9,734 nt of DNA from an uncultured delta proteobacterium (lineage in GTDB: Bacteria; Myxococcota_A; Polyangia; Polyangiales; Ga0077539): assembly GCA_903885885.1 (NCBI GenBank), contig CAISKJ010000480.1:1-9734 (forward strand). Reading direction: 5' to 3'. Of the stretch, positions 1 through 6,082 are shown piece after piece (the stretch's first letter is position 1; every line of letters begins with the position of its first letter). The position numbers and the translations under genes were made by a program. Under the pieces are notes generated by a model. That model was not told where the DNA came from and searched no databases. It saw only the letters and a program-made list of their open reading frames with translations.

Positions 1-191
1 ATCTCGGCGCTGGACGCTTCGTGCCGATGGCGCGAGCCATCGAGGTCGAATCGGGAGCCTTGTGGTCGTGGATCCGCGAGGCTGTCGATGCGGTGCGAAG
101 CGCGTGGAGCAGTATCGCAGTGCGAGAACGCTTCAGCGCGTCGGAGCAGCGGCGCATCGAGGCTCACCTCGCTCGCTGCCGAACGGAGTGA
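1..191 (+). CDS. 3' end of an unidentified plus-strand gene (partial)
   Basis: An open frame whose first complete codon starts at 3 runs to a TGA at 189-191, giving the last 62 residues of a protein that begins outside the window. The visible part holds an amphipathic, helix-like segment with several Trp (ALWSWIREAVDAVRSAW) and a basic tail ending EAHLARCRTE. There is no recognisable domain. About three quarters of codons end in G or C, less biased than the neighbours but compatible with a real gene. The stop lies directly against the stop codon of the convergent kinase gene (192-194), with no base between them, which fits a true gene end. It could still be a chance open frame in GC-rich DNA, because the other two forward frames are also open here. 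Confidence 0.45.
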   Translation, partial: LGAGRFVPMARAIEVESGALWSWIREAVDAVRSAWSSIAVRERFSASEQRRIEAHLARCRTE

Positions 192-1739
192 CTACAACTC
201 GCGGAGCACCGCGCGGAGGCTCTGCGCGAGGGCCTCGCAGCTCGCGGGGCGCCGCGCGGGGTCCTTCGCGAGCATCGAGGCCACGAGGGCCTCGAGCGAC
301 GCGGGCGCGCCCGTCGCGCGGCTGCGCAGGAGCGGCGCGGGCTCGCGCACGTGCATCATCAAGAGGCTCATGAGGTCGTCGTGTTCGAAGGGCATCGAGC
401 CCGCGAACATCTCGAAGGCCATGCACCCCAGGGAGTACAGATCCGACGACGCCGTCGCGTTGGCGAAGTTGGTGATCTGCTCCGGCGCCATGTACTGCGG
501 CGTGCCCGCGATGAAGCCCGCCGCGGTGAGCCGCGAGGCCGCGCTCTGGCGCCGCGCGATGCCGAAATCCATGAGCTTCACGACGCCGTCGCGGGTCACG
601 AAGAAGTTCGCGGGCTTGATGTCGCGGTGCACGATGCCCGCCGCGTGGGCCGCGCCGAGCCCCGCGCAGGCCTGCAGCAGGATGCGCACGCCCGCCGCGA
701 GGTCGATGCCCTCACCGAGCTGGCCGTCGAGGTCGCGGCCGTCGAGCAGCTCCATGGTGAGAAAGCGCGTGGCCCCGTGCGCGCCGAGGTCGTAGAGGCG
801 AATCACGTTGGGGTGCGCGAGCTTGCGCGAGAGGGCGACCTCTTGCTTGAAGCGCGCGACGAGCTGCGGGTCTTCGGAGTGAAAGACCTTCACCGCCACG
901 GTCTCGTCGAGCTCGGCATCGTGCGCGGCGTACACCGTCGCCATGCCCCCTTCGCCGAGCTTGCGCTCGACGCGGTAGCGCCCCGCGAGCATCGCCCCCG
1001 GCGCGAGCGCGCGCACGTCGAAGGGCAGCGCGGCCACGACGCCGGAGGGGCTCTCGTCGCGGCGCGGGCTCGTCGCGACGGTGCGCGCGGGCATCGGCGG
1101 GAGCTCGGGCAGGTCGGGGAGCTGCACCTGCGGCGCGGTGGGCCGCCGCGGCGCGGGCGCGGTGAACGCGAGGTCTTGCGAGGCGATGGTGGCGTCGACG
1201 GCGGCGGGCTGCGCGGCGCGGAGGGCGCGCGCGAGGCGCCGCGGGGCGTCGGGGTGCGCGGGGTGGGCCTCGAGGATGCGCGCGTACACCTCGGCGGCGC
1301 TCTCGGGCATGGCGCGGAGCTCGTAGAGCTTCGCGATGCGTTCGAAGGCCTCGAGGTCGTGCTCGTCGCGCGGCGGCGCGGCGAGGTAGCGCGAGAGAAA
1401 ATGGTCGAGCGTGAGGTCGAGGGCGTCGCGCTCGCAGGCCACGCGAATGGCCATCTGGCAGGCGCGGCGGTACGCGGCGTGGTCGCGGGGCACACGCACC
1501 AGGGCGTCGAGGCAGCGCGCGGCGTCGCCCGCGCGGTAGAGGCACGCGGCGGCTTCGAAGTGCATCGCGGCGTCGAGGTAGTGGCGCGCGGCGTCGGCGA
1601 AGCGCCCGCCACGGTACGCCACGCGGCCCGCGTCGCCGGGGCGGCGGCACTGGAGAAAGAGGGCCTCGGCGAGGTCGAGGCGGCCGTCGGCCTCGGCCTG
1701 GCGCGCGCGCTCGTAGGCGCCGGTGGTCTGCGGGTTCAT
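192..1739 (-). CDS. Serine/threonine protein kinase with N-terminal TPR-like region
   Basis: A 515-residue protein kinase that transfers phosphate from ATP to Ser/Thr of unknown targets. Residues 1-175 are Ala-rich helical hairpins resembling TPRs (for example GRFADAARHYLDAAMHFEAA), probably a protein-binding scaffold. Residues 192-248 are a Pro-rich linker. The Hanks-type kinase domain spans about 254-513 and appears fully catalytic: Gly loop GEGGMATV 262-269, Lys284, alpha-C Glu300, HRD 371-373 with Lys375 and Asn378, DFG 391-393, APE 418-420, Asp433 and Arg497. No membrane segment is visible, so it should be cytoplasmic. The ATG at 1739 overlaps the pilT stop (ATGA) and has GAGG seven bases upstream, which fixes the start and implies translational coupling. 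The frame stays open upstream to 2090, but that stretch lies inside pilT. Helical repeats before the kinase reverse the more usual kinase-then-sensor order. Targets are unknown; the two adjacent pilus ATPases are natural candidates (inference). Confidence 0.93.
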   Translation of the reverse strand: MNPQTTGAYERARQAEADGRLDLAEALFLQCRRPGDAGRVAYRGGRFADAARHYLDAAMHFEAAACLYRAGDAARCLDALVRVPRDHAAYRRACQMAIRVACERDALDLTLDHFLSRYLAAPPRDEHDLEAFERIAKLYELRAMPESAAEVYARILEAHPAHPDAPRRLARALRAAQPAAVDATIASQDLAFTAPAPRRPTAPQVQLPDLPELPPMPARTVATSPRRDESPSGVVAALPFDVRALAPGAMLAGRYRVERKLGEGGMATVYAAHDAELDETVAVKVFHSEDPQLVARFKQEVALSRKLAHPNVIRLYDLGAHGATRFLTMELLDGRDLDGQLGEGIDLAAGVRILLQACAGLGAAHAAGIVHRDIKPANFFVTRDGVVKLMDFGIARRQSAASRLTAAGFIAGTPQYMAPEQITNFANATASSDLYSLGCMAFEMFAGSMPFEHDDLMSLLMMHVREPAPLLRSRATGAPASLEALVASMLAKDPARRPASCEALAQSLRAVLREL

Positions 1740-2821
1740 GCGTAGGCCTCGCTGCCGAGCTCGAGGGCGATCTTGCGAAACTCGTCGGGGTTGTTGGCCA
1801 CGCGGGCGGCCTCTTCGGGGGTGATCATCCCCTGCCGCACGTGGCGCAGGAGGGCCTGGTCGAGGCTCTGCATCCCGCTGGTGCCCGTGTCGGCCGAGCG
1901 GAGGTACGCGTCGAGCTGGTGGAGCTTGTTCTCGCGGATCATGTTGGCCACCGCGTACGAGGGGAGGAGCACCTCGATGGCGGCCACGCGGCCGTCGCCC
2001 GAGGCGCGCTTGCAGAGCTGCTGCGCCACCACGCCGCGGAGCAGCACCGAGAGCACGCTGCGCACCTGCTCGCGGCCCTCGTCGGGGCACACGTTGAGAA
2101 TGCGATCGACCGCTTTCGAAGCGGAGTTTGCGTGGAGGGTGCCAAACACCAGGACGCCCGTCTCAGCGGCCGAGAGGGCGAGCGACACGGTCTCGTGGTC
2201 GCGCAGCTCGCCCACGACGAGCACGTCGGGGGCCTCGCGCAGGGCCGAGCGGTGGGCCTGGTGAAAGCTCATCGCGTGGACGCCCACCTGGCGCTGGGTG
2301 ACCACGCTCTTGAGGGGCGAGTGGACGAACTCCACCGGGTCTTCGATGGTGATCACGTGCTTGCGCTGCGTGGCGTTGATCTCGTGGATCATCGCGGCGA
2401 GCGTGGTGGTCTTGCCCGAGCCCGTGGGGCCGGTGACGAGCACGAGGCCGTTCTGGTGGCCCGAGAGCTTTCGGAGCACCGCCGGGAGCGACAGGCTCTC
2501 GATGGTGGGCACCTTGTCGGGGATGACGCGGAACACGGCCCCCACGCCGTGCGACTGGCGAAACGCGTTGACGCGGAAGCGCCCGACCCCTTCGGCGGTG
2601 TAGGCGAAGTCGAGCTCGTTGTCGTGCGCGAAGGCGTCTTGCTGGTCGTCGGTGAGAATCTCATGAATGAAGCGCTCGGCCTCGTCGGGCGAGAGCGAGC
2701 GGAAGGGCAGCGGGACGAGCTCGCCGTCGTGGCGGATGATGGGCACGTTGCCGGCGTGAAAGTGCAGGTCGCTCGCCCCCTGCTCGACCACGAGGCGCAA
2801 GAATGAATCCATGCGGGCCAT
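1736..2821 (-). CDS. pilT: PilT-type twitching motility ATPase
   Basis: A 361-residue hexameric ATPase of the PilT/PilU family, which drives type IV pilus retraction at the inner-membrane base. Its length matches ordinary PilT. The N-terminal domain keeps the family GASDLHF signature (15-21) and Arg-finger residues in RFRVNAFRQ (81-89). The C-terminal domain has Walker A GPTGSGKT 131-138, Asp box ITIEDPVE 157-164, Walker B LVVGELRD 201-208 and a His box around TLHAN 228-232. An AIRNLIRE-like motif (AVANMIRE, 290-297), tied to retraction in PilT, is present in altered form. The start at 2821 is preferred over Met4 because AGGGAG lies 8 bases upstream; that site overlaps the stop codon of the preceding gene. 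The gene follows the HEAT-PilT gene by 12 bp and overlaps the kinase gene by 4 bp. PilU, or a paralogue outside the main pilus cluster, is possible: no pilB, pilC or pilA is in view. Confidence 0.93.
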   Translation of the reverse strand: MARMDSFLRLVVEQGASDLHFHAGNVPIIRHDGELVPLPFRSLSPDEAERFIHEILTDDQQDAFAHDNELDFAYTAEGVGRFRVNAFRQSHGVGAVFRVIPDKVPTIESLSLPAVLRKLSGHQNGLVLVTGPTGSGKTTTLAAMIHEINATQRKHVITIEDPVEFVHSPLKSVVTQRQVGVHAMSFHQAHRSALREAPDVLVVGELRDHETVSLALSAAETGVLVFGTLHANSASKAVDRILNVCPDEGREQVRSVLSVLLRGVVAQQLCKRASGDGRVAAIEVLLPSYAVANMIRENKLHQLDAYLRSADTGTSGMQSLDQALLRHVRQGMITPEEAARVANNPDEFRKIALELGSEAYA

Positions 2822-2833
2822 TGGGCGGTCTCC

Positions 2834-5662
2834 CTATGCCTCGGGCGCGGGGCCCGGCGTCGCGCGGCCGTTGGGGTTGTTGTGCGAGAGCCCGGTGGGG
2901 CGCGCGGGGGCCTCGGCGCTCCACCCGAAGGCGACTTCGAAGGTCTTCTTGTCGACGGCGCGGAGGTAGGCCTCTTCGGGGCTCACCTTGCCCTCGCGGT
3001 AGAGGCGCATGAGCTCCGAGTCCATCGACTGCATGCCCGCGTCGCGCGACGTCGCCACCACCGAGGGGATCTGAAACGATTTGCCCTTGCGGATGAGGTT
3101 CGAGACCGCGTCATTGTTGACCATCACCTCGCAGGCGATCACGCGGCCGGGCTGGTCTTTGCGGGGGATGAGGTGCTGACAGACCACCGCGCGGAGCGAC
3201 TCGGCCAGCATCGAGCGCACCTGCGGCTGCTGCCCGGTGGGAAACACGTTCACGATGCGGTCGACGGTGGTCTCGGCCGACGAGGTGTGCACCGTGCCCA
3301 GCACGAGGTGGCCCGTCTCGGCCGCGGTGACGGCGAACGACACCATCGCGAGGTCGCGCATCTCGCCCACGAGGATCACGTCGGGATCCTGCCGCAGCAC
3401 CGAGCGCAGCGCGGCCTGGAACGAGCTCGTGTGCGTGCCCACCTCGCGCTGATTGACGAGGCACCCCTTGCGGCGGTGCACGACCTCGATGGGGTCTTCG
3501 AGCGTCACGATGTGGCGCGACGTGGTGGTGCGGTTGATGTGGTCGATCATCGCGGCGAGCGTGGTGCTCTTGCCCGAGCCCGTGGGGCCGCCCACGAGCA
3601 CGAGGCCGTTCTTCATGCTCGCGAGGGTGCTCACCACGGGCGGAAGACCGAGTTTTTCGAGCTCGGGCACCGCGTTGTTGATCACGCGAAACACCGCCGA
3701 GAGGCCCGACATCTGGCGAAAGATGTGGGCGCGGAAGCGCTGCCCCGTGGAGCGCACCTCGTACGAGAGATCGACGTCTTCGAGCGACGCGAGCGCCGCG
3801 CGCTGGTCGGCCGTGAGCAGCGGCACGAGCATGGCCGCGACGTGCTCCTCGGCGAGGGTGGCGGTGCCCATCGCGAGCATGCGCCCCATGCGCTTGACGT
3901 AGGGGGTGCGCGCCGAGGCGATGACCAGGTCGTCGGCGCCGTTCTGCGCCATGCCCACGAGGAGCCGGTCGAGGTACGAGAGCGAGCCGTCGGTCATCGC
4001 GGTGAGGGTCTGCGCCGCGTTCCACCGCTCGAGGAGCTCGCGCGCGGCGGCGTTGACGCGCTTCACCGGGTCTTGCGCGAGGCTCTGCACCCGGTCGATT
4101 TCGCCGCGGGCCTCGAAGTGTTGCACGGCCTTGAGCGCCGCGAGGCGCACGTCGGGGTCTTCGTCGACGAGGAGGGCCGCCACGTGGGGCGCGGTCTCGC
4201 GCGCGTTGAGGGTGCGCAGCGCCTCGATGCACGCCACGCGCAGCTCCGGGGTCTTGTGCATGATGTCGAGCACGTAGGGCGCGGCGCGCGCGTCGCCGAG
4301 CTCGGCGGCGGCCTGCACGGCGAGCTCGCGGGCCCACCAGTCGGCGTCGCTCATGGCGCAGCGCACGAGGGCGCCGAGGCTCTTGGGGTCTTTGAGCTTC
4401 GCGAGGGCGCCGATGGCGAAGCGGCGCACCACGTCCGACGGGTCTTCGAGCATCCCCACGAGGTAGCGGGTGAGCTGCTCGCCGGCGATCTCGGCGAGGG
4501 CGTCCATCACGCGCTCGCGCACCCACCAGTCTTCGTCGCGCAGCATGCCCATGAGCTTGGGCCACAGGGTGTTGGCGCGGTCGGTGGTCTGCCGCGCCAC
4601 CTCGACGGCGATGCGCCGCACGTTCACGTCGCGGCTGCGCAGGAGCCACAGCACCGTGCGCGCGGTGTCGACCTTGCCCGCGCGCGTGAGGTTGGCCAGC
4701 ACGCGCCCCGCGCGCTCGCGCACCGTCACCTGGCTCCACCCGAGGGCCTCGGCCACCACGGGGAGCACGTCGTCGTTGCCGATGTGCTCCAGGCTGTCGA
4801 GCACCTCCATGCGAATGGCGTTGGGGCCCGCGCGGAAGCGCCTCCCCAGGAGCTCGATGGAGCGCGGCGTCGCGTAGCGCCGCAGGGCCTCGACGACGGC
4901 CTTGCCCAGCACCGGGCTCGTGGCGTCGACGCGCATTCCCACGCGCTCGAAGAAATCGTCTTCGGGCAGCAGCGAGGCGAGGGCGTCGATGGCGCGGCCC
5001 GCGATGCGCTCGTCGCGGTCGTCGAGGGCGGCGGTGACCACCTGCGCGGCGGCGGCGACGTCTTTGGCCATCACCTCGCGGTCGCCGAGGTGCGCGATGG
5101 CGCGCGCGCGCTCTTGCACCGAGCCGTGGGCGATCACGTCGGCGAGGAGGGGAACGGCCCCGTGGCGGGCCTTGGCCACGAAGGCCTCCATCGCCTCGAC
5201 GCGGCCGGGGAAGTCGTCGTCGCGCACCATCTCCGACACGCGCACGAAGGCCGAGCGCCCGCCCACGTGGCGCAGCACCTGCGCGGCGGCCTTGCGAATC
5301 TCGGGCTCGGGGAGCGCGAGGCACTGGCAGAGCTCGTCGTGGCCGTCGACGAGGTTCACCTTCGGGAGAAGCTGCACGATGGTGGCGCGGGCCACGCCGT
5401 CGGCGCTGCGCAGGCCGCGCACCAACTGGGGGAAGAGCTGCGTGTCGGGGGTCTTCTCGACGAGGGCCGCGAAGGCCGCGCAGCGTCGGCGGTGCGCGTT
5501 GGCGTCGGCGGCGAGCGAGCGGTCGATGAGCAGCGGGAACAGCGCGCGGAGCTCGGCGCCGGTCGCGGGCGACACCTCACGCAGAAACGCTTCGAAGGCC
5601 TCGGCGTCGTCCCAACGGGCGGCCTTGAAGGCGCGCACGAGATCGCGGTCGGGGGGTGGCAT
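2834..5662 (-). CDS. HEAT-repeat protein fused to a PilT-type ATPase
   Basis: A 942-residue fusion. Residues 1-550 form an alpha-solenoid with a ladder of HEAT repeats; the conserved (V/W)R-type Arg recurs at 349, 382, 414, 445, 475 and 506, about 31 residues apart. HEAT solenoids usually bind proteins. Residues about 555-908 form a complete PilT-type ATPase: Arg-finger segment GQRFRAHIFRQ 640-650, Walker A GPTGSGKS 692-699, Asp box VTLEDPIE 719-726, Walker B ILVGEMRD 763-770, His box TVHTSS 790-795 and an AIRNLIRE-like segment AVSNLIRKGK 852-861. The tail after 912 is Pro/Gly/Asn-rich. The domain differs from the neighbouring PilT: GASDLH has become GADDLV (575-580), and the ET after GEMRD is missing (RDLAM). 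The ATG at 5662 has a GA-rich stretch upstream containing GGGAG. It is the first gene of the operon with pilT and the kinase. It is probably a second retraction motor or a PilT regulator, with HEAT repeats recruiting a partner (inference). Confidence 0.93.
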   Translation of the reverse strand: MPPPDRDLVRAFKAARWDDAEAFEAFLREVSPATGAELRALFPLLIDRSLAADANAHRRRCAAFAALVEKTPDTQLFPQLVRGLRSADGVARATIVQLLPKVNLVDGHDELCQCLALPEPEIRKAAAQVLRHVGGRSAFVRVSEMVRDDDFPGRVEAMEAFVAKARHGAVPLLADVIAHGSVQERARAIAHLGDREVMAKDVAAAAQVVTAALDDRDERIAGRAIDALASLLPEDDFFERVGMRVDATSPVLGKAVVEALRRYATPRSIELLGRRFRAGPNAIRMEVLDSLEHIGNDDVLPVVAEALGWSQVTVRERAGRVLANLTRAGKVDTARTVLWLLRSRDVNVRRIAVEVARQTTDRANTLWPKLMGMLRDEDWWVRERVMDALAEIAGEQLTRYLVGMLEDPSDVVRRFAIGALAKLKDPKSLGALVRCAMSDADWWARELAVQAAAELGDARAAPYVLDIMHKTPELRVACIEALRTLNARETAPHVAALLVDEDPDVRLAALKAVQHFEARGEIDRVQSLAQDPVKRVNAAARELLERWNAAQTLTAMTDGSLSYLDRLLVGMAQNGADDLVIASARTPYVKRMGRMLAMGTATLAEEHVAAMLVPLLTADQRAALASLEDVDLSYEVRSTGQRFRAHIFRQMSGLSAVFRVINNAVPELEKLGLPPVVSTLASMKNGLVLVGGPTGSGKSTTLAAMIDHINRTTTSRHIVTLEDPIEVVHRRKGCLVNQREVGTHTSSFQAALRSVLRQDPDVILVGEMRDLAMVSFAVTAAETGHLVLGTVHTSSAETTVDRIVNVFPTGQQPQVRSMLAESLRAVVCQHLIPRKDQPGRVIACEVMVNNDAVSNLIRKGKSFQIPSVVATSRDAGMQSMDSELMRLYREGKVSPEEAYLRAVDKKTFEVAFGWSAEAPARPTGLSHNNPNGRATPGPAPEA

Positions 5663-5716
5663 CGTAGGCTTCTCTCTCCCTCTCAGCGTGCTCTACGGCG
5701 GAGCTAGCCCACGACT

Positions 5717-5754
5717 TGAGCCCCCGGCGACCGAATCCGTACGAGGGGGGCTCA
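5717..5754 (-). terminator. Hairpin overlapping the LuxR-type gene stop
   Basis: A perfect 9-bp inverted repeat, TGAGCCCCC (5717-5725) and GGGGGCTCA (5746-5754), with a 20-nt loop. On the minus strand the first arm contains the TGA stop of the small LuxR-type gene. No T-run follows, so it is not a classical intrinsic terminator. It could slow transcription or act as a regulatory stem ahead of the HEAT-PilT operon. Confidence 0.35.
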
Positions 5755-5961
5755 CCGCGGGCGCATGCAGCGCGCCATGAGCTCGGCGCGGCTGCGCACG
5801 CCGAGGGCGCGGTACACCGTTTTCACGTACTGGTGCACGGTGTGAATGCTGAGCCCCATGCGGTCGGCGATCTCCTTCTCCGAGGCGCCGCCGAGCAGCG
5901 CGTCGAGCGTCTGCGTGGCGCGTCGGGAGAGGGGTCGTTCGTGCGTCGCGGTTGAGATCAT
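5752..5961 (-). CDS. Small stand-alone LuxR/GerE-type HTH regulator
   Basis: A 69-residue protein that is almost only a LuxR/GerE DNA-binding domain. The four-helix fold is clear from LSRRATQTLDALLGG (11-25), EKEIADRMGLS (29-38), recognition helix IHTVHQYVKTVYRAL (39-53) and GVRSRAELMARC (54-65). There is no receiver, PAS or autoinducer domain. GerE of Bacillus, about 74 residues, is a precedent for such a minimal regulator. I chose ATG 5961. A TTG at 6003 in the same frame would add 14 residues (83 aa), but these cover a conserved control motif. Neither start has a good ribosome-binding site; a proposed promoter would make the ATG form leaderless. The upstream side is the divergent lipoprotein gene, so no longer N-terminus is possible in place. 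It is either a genuine minimal regulator or the relic of a larger LuxR protein. Its likely targets are the divergent promoters or the downstream pilus-motor operon (inference). Confidence 0.75.
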   Translation of the reverse strand: MISTATHERPLSRRATQTLDALLGGASEKEIADRMGLSIHTVHQYVKTVYRALGVRSRAELMARCMRPR

Positions 5962-5966
5962 CGCCG

Positions 5967-5998
5967 CGGTGATTGGGTCGACCCCGTCGCCTGTCTGA
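5967..5998 (-). promoter_or_regulatory. Candidate promoter of the LuxR-type gene
   Basis: On the minus strand, CCCAATCACCG (5977 to 5967) follows TCAGACA (5998 to 5992) after 14 nt. The downstream box is identical to those before the lipoprotein and sigma genes. The upstream box matches TGAGAAT at only four of seven positions. If CAATCA (5975-5970) is the -10, transcription starts at about 5963, next to the ATG at 5961, giving a practically leaderless mRNA. This is inference from motif sharing. Confidence 0.45.
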
Positions 5999-6012
5999 CC
6001 CAATCGTCACCG
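5967..6012. repeat. Inverted repeat 1 in the divergent control region
   Basis: GATTGGGTC (5971-5979) pairs perfectly with GACCCAATC (5997-6005). The stem extends outward as CGGT (5967-5970) with ACCG (6009-6012), around a 3-nt bulge. The core element is 35 bp long. It could be an operator for a dimeric regulator, or an RNA hairpin if transcribed. It overlaps the candidate minus-strand promoter. Confidence 0.6.
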
Positions 6013-6026
6013 CGTGACATCGCGCC

Positions 6027-6061
6027 GATTGGCTGAGAATCGCCACGCGCTCAGCCCAATC
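6027..6061. repeat. Inverted repeat 2 in the divergent control region
   Basis: GATTGG then CTGAG (6027-6037) pairs with CTCAG, one extra C, then CCAATC (6050-6061), around a 12-nt loop. It is 35 bp long, the same as the core of inverted repeat 1, and its centre lies 56 bp from that of repeat 1. Both begin GATTGG and end CCCAATC. It overlaps the candidate lipoprotein promoter, so a protein bound here could control it. Confidence 0.6.
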
Positions 6062-6065
6062 ACCG
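6034..6065 (+). promoter_or_regulatory. Candidate promoter of the lipoprotein gene
   Basis: TGAGAAT (6034-6040), 14 nt, then CCCAATCACCG (6055-6065). Read as -35 GAGAAT and -10 CAATCA, the spacer is 16 nt, normal for a sigma-70 family or ECF promoter. Transcription would start near 6069, leaving a short leader holding the ribosome-binding site AGGAG. The same two boxes recur with identical spacing before the sigma gene. Confidence 0.5.
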
Positions 6066-6069
6066 GGTC

Positions 6070-6074
6070 AGGAG
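6070..6074 (+). promoter_or_regulatory. Ribosome-binding site of the lipoprotein gene
   Basis: AGGAG lies 8 bases before ATG 6083. It decides the start over the in-frame GTG at 6014, which would place 23 extra residues before the lipoprotein signal peptide. Confidence 0.85.
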
Positions 6075-6082
6075 CATCGCCC

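Noticed and set aside
1740..2090. Longer kinase form starting upstream at 2090.
   Set aside because: The extra 117 residues are Arg/Pro/Gly-rich out-of-frame translation of pilT; the ATGA overlap and GAGG support 1739.
351..2806. Long plus-strand open frames (351-1745 and 1841-2806) across the kinase and pilT.
   Set aside because: Same antisense effect; composition is artefactual and no start has convincing signals.
2882..5707. A 941-codon plus-strand open frame lying across the HEAT-PilT gene.
   Set aside because: It is the antisense shadow of a gene with G/C-biased third positions. Its translation is a His/Ala/Arg/Gly/Glu-rich low-complexity product with no motifs, while the minus strand shows full ATPase motifs.
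5717..5754. Strong intrinsic terminator.
   Set aside because: The stem is good but the loop is long and no T-run follows on either strand; kept only as a low-confidence hairpin.
6014..6082. Upstream GTG start for the lipoprotein.
   Set aside because: It would bury the signal peptide behind 23 residues and cover the promoter-like element; AGGAG supports 6083.
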